The notes under the pieces were generated by a model. That model saw nothing but the letters and a program-made list of their open reading frames with translations. It was not told where the DNA came from and searched no databases. Source: Carnegiea gigantea (lineage: Eukaryota > Streptophyta > Magnoliopsida > Caryophyllales > Cactaceae). Taken from it: a stretch of 64,000 bases of DNA. Positions 32,591 to 44,254 of the stretch are shown here, piece by piece. A program made the translations under genes and the position numbers. Position 1 is the stretch's first letter, and the number at the start of each line of letters is the position of its first letter. Location of the stretch: contig JAKOGI010000146.1 of NCBI GenBank assembly GCA_029747015.1, positions 526,001-590,000 of the forward strand, written 5' to 3'.

Positions 32591-33773
32591 GTTGTTGGCT
32601 CGATGCAAACGAGCTCATGGATCCTCTCGTTCCATCTCCTCCACTAAGCACACCTGATCTTCTTCATAGAAGTGCTTTAGCCTGTAACCATTTACTTTGA
32701 AAATCTTGTTAGTAGCAAAGGATTTAATCTCAACAGCACCATGTGGATAAGTCTATACTACCATAAAAGGTCCTAGCCCTCTAGAGTTCAACTTACCAGA
32801 AAAGAGTCTCAATTTTGAATTGAATAACAGCACTTTTTCACCCACCTGAAATTCTTTCCTACTAAGCTTAGCATTATGAAAAGCTTTGGCTTTACTTTTG
32901 TAGATCACTGAATTGTCATAGGCTTCCAAGCGAATCTCTTCTAATTCCTATAATTATAACTTGTACTCCTTCCCTGCTAGGTCACAATCTAGACTGCACT
33001 GCTTTACAGCCCAATATGATTTATGCTCTAATTGTACAGGGAGATGACATGCTTTACCAAAAACTAACCTATAAGGTGACATACCTATAGGTAGCTTATA
33101 TGCAGTCCTATAGGCCCAGAGAGCTTCCTCAGACCTAACACTCTAATCTTTCTTATCTGGTCTAACAACCTTTTCCAATATGCCCTTAATCTCTTCATTG
33201 GAGATTTCAGCTTGACCCTTTTTTTGAGGATGATATCCAATAGACACATTACGAGTTATATGATATTTGGCTAATAAGGCACCTAAGGTTCGATTACAAA
33301 AATGTGTTCCCCTATCACTGATGCTTAGGAACTTCACATCTATGCAGAATGAGAGATTTAACATATTTCACCATAGTTTTAGCATCATTAGCTCTAGTAG
33401 CCACAACTTCAATCCACTTAGATACATAGTCAACAAGCATAAGAATGTAAGTAAAACCAAAAGAAGGAGGAAAAGGTCTCATAAAATCAACATTCCATAC
33501 ATCAAAAATCTCACAAATATACACATTGTGCAGAGGCATTTGATTCCTTCTAGATACATTACCTGTCTTCTGGCATGCTTCGCATCTTTTGCAAAATTTA
33601 TAAGCATCCCTAAAAATAGTAGGCCAATAAAATCCACATTCAAGAACTTTGTGTGCTGCTCTTTTGGGTCTAAAATGCCCCCCACTTTCAGAAGAGTGAT
33701 AGAAGGTTAAGATTGAATGAAATTTACTATCATCTACACAGCGTCTTATAATCTGATCTCTACAAAATTCCAT
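32590..33773 (-). pseudogene. Athila integrase
   Basis: The N-terminal zinc domain is seen as YHSSESGGHF and CKRCEACQKTG (33700-33560). The catalytic core shows D in WNVDFMRPFP, D in [20 protein letters not shown] after a frame change near 33340, and E in [18 protein letters not shown]. The C-terminal part continues through one stop ([23 protein letters not shown]) to [20 protein letters not shown] and a Gly/Pro-rich 'KLNSRGLGPFMVV' region near 32780. The DDE triad is intact, but one frameshift and at least two stops break the gene. The enzyme would insert the cDNA. Confidence 0.93.
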
Positions 33774-34255
33774 AAATATGGCTCATCCCAAGCACAATAC
33801 GTAGATTGAGCTCTTATCTTCTCCTTTTGGGCCCTAGACAGGTCTATGGGGAAGGTTTTGGTCACTATATAATTAACCATATCAGCATACCAAGGCAGCT
33901 TACCAGTGATAGCATATAAAGTCTTATCAGGGAAATAATCGCTTAATGGATTACCACTCTCCCCATTGTCTAGCTTAGTTAGATGGTCCGCTACTAAATT
34001 TTTAGCTCGTGGTTTATCTTTAATCTCCAATTGGAATTCTTACAGTAGTAGGACCTATTTAATCAATCTAGGTTTTGAGTCATTCTTACTTAACAAATGT
34101 TTAAAAGCAGAATGATCAGTATAAACAGCAACTTTAACATCGAATAGATAAGGACGAAACTTTTCTAGAGTAAAAACAATAGCATACATTTCCTTTTCTA
34201 TAGTAGTGTAATTACACTGTGCTGGGTCTAGAGTTCTGGAAGCATAATAGATCAC
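33746..34255 (-). pseudogene. Athila RNase H and connector
   Basis: 34255-34055 encodes MIYYASRTLDPAQCNYTTIE and KEMYAIVFTLEKFRPYLFD, the RNase H core with its Glu, then YTDHSAFKHLLSK with the catalytic Asp. 34030-33746 continues with EIKDKPRAKNLVADHLTKLD, the closing 'N.VADHLSRL' motif. A short gap between the frames marks a stop or frameshift. Confidence 0.92.
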
Positions 34256-34439
34256 ATAAGGTATTTTCCCTACTCTTTAACTTAAGACTGCCTCTACTAC
34301 CTTATCACTAGCATCACACATTAGTTCAAAAGGTAGGACTTAGTTAGGGGGTTATAGAATAGGAGTGGTAATCAATTTCAACTCTAATTGGTCAAAAGCT
34401 CTCCTACAGTCCTCATTAAAATCAAATAAGTAAAGCACT

Positions 34440-35160
34440 TAAAGGAGAGGCAATCTTAGAAAAATCCTTGATAAATCTCCTATAAAATCCAACATGACCT
34501 AGAAATGACCTTACCTCCTTGAGACACTATGGACAGGGTAAAGATTGAATGATTTCTACTTTAGCCTTGTCAACCTCTAAGCCCTTAGATGACACTACCT
34601 GACCTAAAACTACTCCATGTTCCACCATGAAATGACACTTTTCAAGGCTAAGCACCAAATTAGTCTCAATGCAACGCTTAACTACTAATGCAAGATGATG
34701 CAAGCACTCATCAAATGGATCAGCATGTATAGTAAAATCATCCATGAAAACTTTCATAATTTTGGTGATAAAATTAGAAAAAATGCTCATGATAGATCTT
34801 TAAAATATTGCAGGAGCATTATATAGACGAAACGGCATCATTCTAAAAGCATAGGTGCTAAAAGGACAAGTAAAAATGGACGTTTCCTAATCTTGAGGAG
34901 CTATAGAGACCTGAATATACCCTGAATAGCCATCAAAAAGTTAATAGTGTGACCTCCCAGCTAATCTCTCTAACATATGGTCCATAAAGGGCAATAGAAA
35001 ATGGTCATTCTTAGTGGCCTTGTTAAGCTTTCTATAGTCAATGCATACTCTCCAACCACTCTGGACTCTAGTAGGCGTCAACTCACCTTCCTTGTTTTAC
35101 ACTACTATTGTTCCCCCCTTTGATGGAGAACTAACCCACTCAGAATCAGCGATGGGGTAT
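34440..35160 (-). pseudogene. Athila reverse transcriptase
   Basis: From 35160 the frame gives YPIADSEWVS, then TPTRVQSGWRVCIDYRKLNK, a palm segment with FDGYSGYIQVSIAPQD and FRMMPFRLYNAPAIF, and after a stop MSIFSNFITKIMKVFMDDFT, where FMDD is the catalytic box. CIETNLVLSLEKCHFMVEHG and [20 protein letters not shown] follow. At least six in-frame stops are present. The order and wording match the Athila clade. Confidence 0.93.
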
Positions 35161-35540
35161 ATCACTATAACATTTAACCACTTAAGAATTTCTTTTTGAA
35201 CTACCTCCATCGTAGGTGGATTTAGTGTTCGCTAATGTTCTCTCTTAGGCTTAGAGTTTGATTCTAATGTGATTTTATGAGAACATAATATGGGGCTAAG
35301 TCTTTTAAGGTCTGCTATAGTCCACCCTAATGCTTCACTATGTTCTCTAAGCACCCTAATAAGTTTATTCTCTTGTTTAGATATAAGTGCGTTAGAGATT
35401 ATAACAGGTAAGTTTTCATCATCCCCTAAATAAGCATGCTTAAGAGTTTCAGGTAATGGTTTTAGTTCTAGCTTGGGGGTGAAATGCGAGAGGGTAGCAT
35501 CTTTGCATAACTTTCAGGCAATTCTAGCTTCCTAGGTCTA

Positions 35541-36110
35541 TCAACTACATGCAATTGCAACAAAAGACTCTGTGCTGCCCACTAACTCATTATTAATATG
35601 GTAAGGCACATTATGAAACACAAACTGATCCAAACCTCGAGTAAGTACAGTTAACAATTCATCATCATGAGACAGTTCATAAACATCTTGGGATAATTCA
35701 TTAATCATATCAAGTGCACATAAATAATTCACATCAGTAGAAAATCTCATAGCATCAAAAATATTAAACTTAATAATTTCACTATCAAATTCCATAGTCA
35801 GTGTTCCTGCATGCACATCTATTTTTATCCTAGATGTTTTAAGAAATGGCCTACCAAGCAATATGGGAATATCATGGCATACATCACCCATATCCAATAC
35901 GTAAAAGTAAGCAGGAAAAACAAGCTCATTGACTTGGACTAAGACATCTTCTAAAACTCTATCTGGGTGTGCATTACTCCTATCAGCTAACTAAATAATT
36001 TAATCAGTTTTCTTTAACTCTCCTAGGTGTAGTTTGTCATAAATGAGGCTAGGCATCACATTAATGGAAGCTCCTAAATCAAGCATAGCTCTATCAAAGG
36101 AGAGGTTTCC
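35541..36110 (-). pseudogene. Athila protease region
   Basis: The minus strand near 36090-36060 encodes AMLDLGASINVMPSLIYDKL, with the active site D-L-G. After a stop the frame 35897-35541 continues CHDIPILLGRPFLKTSRIKI and DVHAGTLTMEFDSEIIKFNI, the usual 'P.ILGRPFL.T....ID...G.L' C-terminal part. Confidence 0.88.
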
Positions 36111-36272
36111 AATTTTACAAGGAATAGAGAATACACCCGGGTCCTAACATTTAGGGGGAAGCTTCTTTTGGAAAATAGCATACACGTTTTCTCCCACACT
36201 TACCTTTTCGTTCCCTTTCAGTTTACGTTTTGTAGTACAAAGCTCTTTGAGGAACTTGGCATAATGAGGCAC

Positions 36273-37832
36273 CTACTTTATGGCATCTAGGAGAAGAATG
36301 TTGATCTCTACCTTCCTAAATGTTTCTAAGATTTCTTGGTTTGCCTCATCTATCTTAGGGGTTTTCCCTCTCAGTCTACTAGAAAAAGACAGTAATGGCT
36401 TGTTGGGTTCCTTCTTATCCTCATCTACTTCCTTAACATTAGAGGTAGTGTCTTGGTCTTGGTTAGGTTTAGGTTTGCTGACCTCTATTTCATGCTCTAC
36501 CTCTCTATTCTTCCTAGGTTCCTTCAACTCTTTTCCAGTCCTAAGTGTCACGGCACTCAAATTTTCTTTTGGGTTCTGGAATAGTTGAGATGGCAACCTA
36601 TGTTGTATGTGGGCCTGGAGGTTGCTAACTATGCTATTAGTAGTAGTCTGTCTCTGCTGGACCTGTTTAAGAGTTATCTCTATGTTCTGAAACCTAGTGT
36701 CAACCTCCTTTTTCTGGCCATCCATCTTTTTTATGACTTGCTCTAAAAGGAAATTTGTTCTAATCTGAGCAGATGGTTGACGTGATAGTTGGTCAAAACC
36801 TGGGGGGTTGTTCCTAGGTTCATACCTAAGGTTAGGGTGGTCTTTCCATCTTTCATTATAAGTGTTGGAGTGTAGATCATACTTCCTTTGGCCTTGGTTA
36901 GAAACCATTGCATTCATATCACCCCTTTGAAGTGTAGGGCATGTATTAATAGCATGTCCCTTTAAACAGCAAATACCACACACCACTGCTTTTTGAACTC
37001 CTCCAGTGACGAGTTTATTTAGTATACCAGTGATATGAGACAACTGAGTCTCTACAGATGGACCTGAGCTAAGCTCATTGACCTTCTTAAACTGGGGTTT
37101 CTTGGTTCCAAATTGTTGAGTGTCTTGCGCCATGATATTAAAAAATTCCTTAGCCTGAGCTGGAGTCTTATTAACCAAAGCCCCCTACTAGCAGCATCCA
37201 CCATATTTCTATCTATAGATAATAAACCTTCATAGAAATATTAAATTAATAATTTTCAGAAATTTGATGTTGGGGACAACTAGCACATAATTTATTAAAA
37301 CATTCCCAATAGTCATGGAAAGTTTCCCAGTCATTTGTTTAATTCCACATATTTCTTTTCTAATGGATCCAATTCTAGATGCGGGAAAATTTTTTTCTAA
37401 AAATGCTTTATGAACTTGGATCCATGTAGTGAATATTGCAGGAGGTAAGTAATATAACCAGTCTTTGGCCTTATCCTGAAGTGAGAAAGGAAAGGCTCCC
37501 AACTTAATTTGGCCCTGGGTGATATCCTCAGATTGCATGGTCGAACATATAATAATGAACTCATTAATATGGCGATATGGATCCTCACCAGGCAATCCAT
37601 GAAACTTAGGCAGTAAATTTAAAAGTCTAGAGTTAAGCTTAAGTAGTCAGTCTAAAATAGGATAAGTAATAGACAAAGGTTAAGTTTCCAAATTAGGTGC
37701 AGCAAGTTCACGTAAAGCAGCAATCTCAACTTTAACAACTTTCCTAATTACCGATTCGGAGCTTACAGATTCAGAATCACTTACTTTACTTTTAAACACC
37801 TCAAATGTATGCTCCTTTTTCTTTTTGATCAT
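36273..37832 (-). pseudogene. Athila gag
   Basis: Likely starts at the ATG complementary to 37830-37832 (MIKKKKEHTFEVFKS). It runs through LRELAAPNLET, two or three stops, LLPKFHGLPGEDPYRHINEF, KDWLYYLPPAIFTTWIQVHK and RIGSIRKEICGIKQM, the Athila gag core. The second part (37178-36273, 301 codons) has NKTPAQAKEFFNIMAQDTQQ, the zinc knuckle CGICCLKGHAINTC (C-x2-C-x4-H-x4-C, complete) and a Pro/Lys-rich tail. The gene is broken between the two parts near 37180-37230. The protein forms the virus-like particle and binds RNA. Confidence 0.93.
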
Positions 37833-37954
37833 GTGACCACTCCTTAATCTCATAAACTAGAACAACTTACAAAAATAAAATGCCAGAGTCAAAACAAAAC
37901 AATAAAAGTAGTAAAACTAAATAGAAGCAAACTAATGATTTTATTTTCTTTCCA

Positions 37955-37973
37955 TAGGAACGGCGTCAAAATT
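37955..37973 (-). promoter_or_regulatory. Athila primer-binding site
   Basis: Directly after the 5' LTR the minus strand reads AATTTTGACGCCGTTCCTAT. The GACGCCGTT core resembles the tRNA-Asp-type site TGGCGCCGTTGCC of Athila elements, with one changed base in the core. Confidence 0.7.
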
Positions 37974-40290
37974 TGTAGAGCTTGTCGTAGAGTTACAAAT
38001 TAAACCGCTACTTTGATTTATAAATAAGATTTATAGCATAGAAAAGTAGGGATCGATCCCATCAGGAAAGATCTTGATAGTAAGCTAGTTTAAGTCTAAT
38101 TAGTTTTACAACTCTAATTTATTCTACTTTCCATTTATATTACTAAAACAAATCAAGTTAAGCAAGTAAAAATCTAGAACAATTACTTAATATTGCCCCT
38201 AAATATTCTAAATTTAATTCTGGAATAAAAACAGCAAATAGCTTTCCTAAATACTCAGGAAAAATAAAAACTGAAATAATCACACAATATTAGACTGGAA
38301 ATTAAAATAGAAAATAACAAGTAGAAAATTAATATTAAAAATCACAGAAAGTAATTTGAATTAATATTCTGCAAGTTTATAAATTTATATCTCCAAAATT
38401 ATATGTAATTAATTTAGAAAAATTAAAATAGAAAATTAACTACAGAAAATTAAAACAGAAAATTAAATATGAAATTAGAGAAATAATAAACTGCACGCAT
38501 ATAAATACGAAAATAAATAATAGAAGTACCCAAATTTTAGAATATAATTTTCTAGACTTAATAAAACCCTAAAAACATAAAATAAAAATTAAAAACATAA
38601 TTTTTATATTTACTAAAATAAAAACCTGCACATATCTAATTCACGAAATAATTCTGAAAAATTATCAAATAATTTCTGAATATTCCAAAATTAAATAGAG
38701 GCAGATTGGAATACTATATAAACCCTAAAATGGAATAAAATATGAAAAAAAACAGAAAAGGGACTATTTTTAGCCTAACTTCTAGCGAACCGGTAAATAA
38801 ATGGCAAAACAGAGTAAATAAATCTAAAAATTATAATCACACTAAAAACCAAAATATAACTAATCGAAAATCACTAAAGACACGCCTAAAAGATAATTTT
38901 TTGTGGGGGGTAAATGAGATTTATCGTAAAGCTTATAAATTTAAGAATTAAAATTGATAAACTAAAGAAATTAACTAAACAGCAACAAATAATTATCAAA
39001 GATACCAAATTTATGAAAAATACTTAGCATAATCTATATCCACCACACAAATTGATATTTATCATCAACATACAAATCGATCTATCCATGAGTTAGAATG
39101 CAGAAGGCACCCACTCGCAGATCTTCCCCGTTTTTCCTTATTTTTTAGTTTATTTAGATCTAACCCTAATATAAACCCTACTAGTTTTGATAACCCTAAC
39201 ACCAATGTAAGAATTTAATCAAACTAGCGCATTAAGTATTAGAAAAATATCATCTAATGCCTTGTAACCAATTTACTAGTAAATTGATTTAACAGAGATG
39301 CATAACGATTATCTATTAAAATAGATGGGTTTCAGCCATCCATGACCAATTGGGGTGATACTAATGCCTAAAAGACTATAGCTTTTACGTACTAAAGCCT
39401 TTTAAACTATCATATAAATTCGTATTAAACTAATTGGCTTGTATTCTAATTAATCTAATGCGAATATCATAAACGATAAATACTAATCATTATAGAATCA
39501 TGAATAAAAATCAACTAGACACTAAAGTATAAAACTTGCTTCAAAATAATTAATTTAGTATGGTTTCAAATCGATTATACTAAGTACAAGGAAATTACTC
39601 ACCCATTTTAACAATAAAATCATAATAATTAACCAAAGACTTCATATTTAACACTAAACTAACCTTAAAAAAAAAACAAAAACAAAATGAAAGCAAAAAA
39701 ACAGCAACAGAACACCACTACTTAGCCTTGATAACAGGAGATGATGATCACAATCGATGATGATGCTGATGTGTGGTGATTATCAATGATGCTGATGATA
39801 TGAGGAAGTTGAATAGATTCTTGGGATGAAAAGAAGGGGTGGCGTGAGTTGGTGAGGCGTGAAGATGGTAAGGCTACTTGGTGGGTGGATGAGAATGATA
39901 GATGAGGGGTTGAAGTCAAAAAGGGGATTAGGCTTGAGGGGTATTGAGGGAGAAGATAGGGTTTTTTTTAATAGTATTATTCTACTAGGGTTTTCCTCTT
40001 TGGACTCCTCCTCTTCTAAGTCATCTCGTTTCTCTTTAATTAGGAGTAATAATTTTGTAACCCTAGGCTAAATAAATCATTATGGAAATAATATTTTTCC
40101 ATAAATCATTATTTTTGGACCGACTTGATAACTTAGCGTGTAAAATCCGAACTTCGACGTGTTCTCTTCTCCTCTTTATTTTAGTAACGCTTAACATGAA
40201 AAATATATAAAATAAAGTAAATTAGATGAAATAATATATATAGTATAATCAAAATAATTATTAAAACAGCGCATGATTTATGACTTAACA
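37974..40290 (-). repeat. Athila 5' LTR
   Basis: The minus strand starts TGTTAAGTCATAAATCATGC at 40290 and ends in CTACA at 37974. It is homologous to the 3' LTR over its whole length. Confidence 0.95.
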
Positions 40291-41040
40291 AAGGCCGTGA
40301 GGTCGACTCCATCTGCTTCAGCCTTGGAGAAGGGGATCCATGACCTCGAGAGCTCTGATGCCCTTCTGCGAGGCCAGATTGGTGACCTCTAGGCTGAGCA
40401 CCAAAAGTTGGAAGAATTGACAACCAAGTACAAGCGCCACTGGCTGAAGAAGGAGAAGGCCGCCTAAAAGGCTGAGAAGGGGGGACCTGCAGTGTCAGTT
40501 GGAAGAAGCCCACTCCAAAGTAGAGGCCGAGGCTGCCGCGGGAGCTAAGAGGATGGCTAAGGCCAAGCATCAGGGCTACTGGCATGGGCATGAGGACCTC
40601 ACAGAATTCTTTGGGGAATTCTTGATAACCTTAGCCCCTGACTCTTTCTAAGAAGAAGGTTACTTTGAGGCGTACGTTAAGTACATCGAGGACTGCTGTC
40701 AAGCTCAGGCCAAAGGTTGAAACCCTGAGCTGGGGGATTTCCTTCCATCGTGCTTAATGAAGATGGTCAGGATGATCAAGAGACCACGCCTCCTGATAGT
40801 GAGGCCGTAACTCCTAATGATGAAGGTGATGAGGCCGCGGCGCGTGAAGACAGTGATGATGAGGACCCCGACGTTTTATACACGATGATCCTTGCTAGTT
40901 TCTATTTTTTGTTTTTTGTTTTCAGCTTGCTAATCCCGCATTGGTGTTTGTACTTCTTATATTCAATGAAATCTTTCGACTTTTTGTAATAGAATCTTCG
41001 ACCTTTGATATTTTCTTCTTCTCTTGTTGTTTCGTTTGTT
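40291..41040 (+). pseudogene. Antisense unit 3, 3' part (after the Athila insertion)
   Basis: Continues the interrupted exon in frame: ALKA before the insertion, then VRSTPSASALEKGIHDLE, SSDALLRGQIGDL, TAG, AEHQKLEELTTKYKRHWLKK, TAA. The heptad pattern indicates a long coiled coil. An acidic C-terminal region follows at 40750-40870 (PPDSEAVTPNDEGDEAAARE, DSDDEDPD), with a stretch of frameshifts between. TTCAATGAAATC near 40966 resembles the 3' ends of the other antisense units. The coiled coil plus acidic tail suggests a structural or regulatory protein, but its role is unknown. Confidence 0.6.
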
Positions 41041-41149
41041 TCTATTTACACACCTACCTTCGCACCCGTTCTGCAATTGTTGGTATTTTGTAAGCCTGCG
41101 GCCCCTAAGGAAACAACAAGTGGCAAGGGTTGGGTTTCCCTACGATGTG

Positions 41150-41885
41150 CATAAGGAACTTTAGCCCCTTTTTGGAGGTTAAAGGTACAGCGACTGGCCC
41201 CTAGGTTGTACTTGAGGGCCCTTAGCCCTTTTTCGGGGCAAAAGGTATAGCAACTAGCCCTTAGGCCGTGCTTGAAGACTCTTATCCCCTTTTAGGGCTG
41301 TAGGTATAGTAACTGGCCCCTAGACCGTGCTTGAGGACCCTTAGCCCCTTTTGGGGGCTAAATGTATAGCGATCGGCACGTAGGCCATGCTTAAAGACCC
41401 TTAGCTCGTTTTTGGGGTTAAAGTATAGCGACTGACCCTTAGGCCGTGCTTGAAGACCGTTAGCCCGTTTTGGGGCTAAAGGTATAGTGACAGACCCCTA
41501 AGCCGTGCTTGAGGACCCTTCGCCCTTTTTGGGGGCTCGATGTATAGCGACTGGCCCCTAGGTACTTGAGGACTTTTAGCCCCTTTTAGGGGCTCGAGGT
41601 ATAACAACCTGCCTATAGGTTGGGGGCTAGAGGAATAGCGACTGTCCCCTAGGCCATGCTCAAGGACCCTTAGCCCCTTTTGGGGGCTAAAGATATAGCA
41701 ACCGGGCCCTAGGCCGTGCTCGAGGACCCTTAGCCCATTTTGGGGGCCAAAGGTATAGCGACCGGTCCCTAGGCCATGCTTGGGAACTTTTAGTCCCTTT
41801 TGGGAGCTAAAGATATAGCGACTGGCTCTTAGGTGATGCTTGAGGACCTCAGGCGTTTTTAGGGGCTAAAGGTAGAGAAGAGCTG
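41150..41885. repeat. Hairpin tandem array 3, about 12 units of ~60 bp
   Basis: The unit consensus by eye combines CTTAGCCCCTTTTGGGGGCT with AAAGGTATAGCGACTGGCCC and CTAGGCCGTGCTTGAGGACC. Unit starts recur every 57-61 bp. Each unit contains two inverted repeats able to fold into hairpins. It lies between the converging 3' ends of the antisense gene (plus) and the pol gene (minus). Confidence 0.92.
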
Positions 41886-42039
41886 GATGGGCCAAAATTA
41901 CCTTTGCGGCCAATGTATTTATTATAGGAAAAACACGAGTACACTGGCATCTAGAAAAAGATCGCTATTGATAGTACTTCCGTAGCTTATTCCTATACCA
42001 GGTTATGGGGATGAGGGTGCCGTTGGGGGTCTCTAGATG

Positions 42040-43280
42040 ATACGTACCCTACTTCACTTAATCTATTACCTTGTACGGGCCTTCCCCATTTGCCGTGAGC
42101 TTGCCGTGCTCTCTTGCATGTGCCACAGTTTCTGTGCGGTGAAGGATAAGATCTCTAAGCCTGAAGGGGTAGAGTTTGATGATGCGAACATGGAGCCATA
42201 TGACTCAGAGTTTGTAGCGTGGCTCTCGAAAGGGGGCATCACCTCGAACAAAAGGTAGGAGGTCAAGAGCCTCTCGGAGTGCGGTGTTGTGAAGTTCTTC
42301 TTGGAATGTTGTAAGGCGATGGGTGTAGAGTGCTAGTTCCACAGGCAGAACGGCTTACCACCCATATGCCAGCATGAATGGTGTTTCCCGCGTTGCTGTC
42401 TCTTCGGTAATGTGGATTGACCACAGGACGTTGTGCTGCTCCTTGGCCTATTTTCCCTTGTCTTCATCAAGCTTCTTCTACAAACTGTGTATGGTGACCT
42501 TGTTTGAGGCCTCGGCCTGGCCATTTGTCTAGGGATGAATTACTGCGGTGAATCGAGCTTGACACCCTAAGGTGTTGAGGTAGTCAGTGACCTTTTCCGT
42601 GTCCAACTGCCATCCGTTGTCAAAGATCATGGCGTAAGGAATGCCGAAGCGGGTTATGATATTTTTCCAAATAAATTTCGCACCTTCGCCGCAGTAATGG
42701 AGGCGATAGCCTCGGCTTCTATCCACTTTATGAAATAGTTCATCGTGATGAAGAGGTACTTGCATTAACCCGTGGCCATAGGGAAGGGTCCGAGTATGTC
42801 CATGCCCCAAGTAGCGAATGGTAAGGGAGTGATGATCAGCGTCAAGGGTGTGGTGGGCCGTTGTTGAATGGGGGTGAACTTTTGGCATTTGTCATAGATG
42901 CGAACCAAGTTCATAGCATCCTCTCGTAGGGGAGACTAGTAATAACTAGTCTGTATAGTAATAACCACTAGGGCGCCCCCACCCATGTGAGAACTACATA
43001 CTCCTTCGTACAACTCCTCCAGTATCTTCTTCCCCATCTACAGGGTTACATAGCGTAGAAGCACCCAGGCATAAGACTGTTCGTATAAAATCCCATCATA
43101 TAGTAGGAACCAATTTGCCCGTCTTTTCATGCGGCCGGCCTCGTTGGTGTTCGGATGCAGCATTCCATATGCCAGGTATGCGCAAATGGGGTCCATCCAT
43201 GTGGAGCTCTTATCCAGCCAAAGTATTTTATCAGGACGATGCTCTTTTCTGTCAGAGTTTCCCATTGGGTTCATTTTGGC
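42040..43280 (-). pseudogene. Tat integrase
   Basis: The N-terminal region at 43274-43038 has WMDPICAYLAYGMLHPNTNE and LLYDGILYEQSYAWVLLRYV. The core shows D in TWGMDILGPFP (near 42800), D in IPYAMIFDNGWQLDTEK (42665-42600) and E in TNGQAEASNK (near 42510), so all three acidic residues remain. TAG precedes TNGQAE, and the core switches frame between 42780 and 42690. The C-terminal part ends in WHMQESTASSRQMGKART near 42090. The protein is inactive as it stands. Confidence 0.9.
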
Positions 43281-43479
43281 TTCCTATCCTTGGAAGAGCT
43301 AGCCAGCTTTGACATCGCATTGGCTTATCAAATTCTCTGATTGAGGTATGTGTGTTATTGAAAATGCTTTAATAGCCTTATGGCTTCGCGCACTCGTCAG
43401 ACCTAGGCTGCCAGAGTGTCGTCCTTCACTTCGTTCTCCTATTGAGCTGGCTGACCATGAGCTAAGAGTCCAAAAATGC

Positions 43480-44250
43480 TCAGACCGAGTCCACCTCTGC
43501 AGTATAACATAGCTCTATGCCTGCTATTAAGGCCTAACACTCAGCTTTGTTGTTAGATGCCTTAAACATGAACTTCAAGGCATGCTCATGTCGCTCTTCC
43601 TGGGGGGTTTTCGATGATTAGGCCGGCACCACTGCCATCTTTAGTGGACGAGCTGTCTACGTAAAGATTCCAAGAGGGGGGAGGCGAGCCAGCATCCATA
43701 GGTACGTTGGCTCTTTTAGCCAAGAAATCTGCTAAGACCTGGTCCTTAATGGCTCATCGAGCCTTGAAGACAAGGTCACATTGGGACAACTCCACCGGCA
43801 CATCAAGAACCGTTCAAACACGTCTAGCCTTTGAAGAACATATTTCAAGGGTTGGTCAGTGAGGATGATCACTTATGGGCCTCGAAGTAAGGCCGCAACT
43901 TCCTGCTGACCATTACCATTACGTAAGCTAACTTCTCGATGAAAGGATAGTTTGCCTCGACCCCTACTAAGGTATGGCTCACATAGTAGACTGGGATTTG
44001 TTCCTTGGCTCTCTATTCTACCAGAACCATAGTTATGGCCTATTCTGAGATGACCAGGTAGAGTAGGAGTGTCTCACTATGGACGGGACTAGCCATCTTT
44101 AGCAAATGAGCCAAGTACGTTTTAAGTGTTTGGAAGGCCTCATTAGCTTCCTTGTCCCAAGTGATATTAGCACGCCTTCACAAAATGCAGAAGAAAGGCT
44201 GGCATTTATTGGCAGATATAAACATGAAACGTTCCAAGGCTGCGATACAC
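43480..44250 (-). pseudogene. Tat RNase H
   Basis: The minus strand near 44005-43900 encodes AKEQIPVYYVSHTLVGVEAN and YPFIEKLAYVMVMVSRKLRP, the Tat-clade RNase H core. Upstream fragments (MASPVHSETLLLYLVISE) belong to the connection region. Many stops follow. Confidence 0.85.
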
Positions 44251-44254
44251 ACAG

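Larger units (their letters stand above)
29078..40290 (-). mobile_element. Athila-lineage Ty3/gypsy retrotransposon, 11.2 kb, complete structure
   Basis: LTRs of 2,320 bp (29078-31397) and 2,317 bp (37974-40290) flank minus-strand gag, protease, RT, RNase H and integrase. The target duplication AAGGC is perfect (29073-29077 and 40291-40295). A primer site lies next to the 5' LTR and a polypurine tract next to the 3' LTR. The gag (GEDPYRHINEFIIICSTM) and RT (VFMDDFTIHADPFDECL) are Athila type. No envelope-like ORF is seen between integrase and the 3' LTR. I count about 20 differences in the first 200 bases of the two LTRs, so the insertion is not recent. It sits inside the antisense gene of the Tat element. 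Confidence 0.95.
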
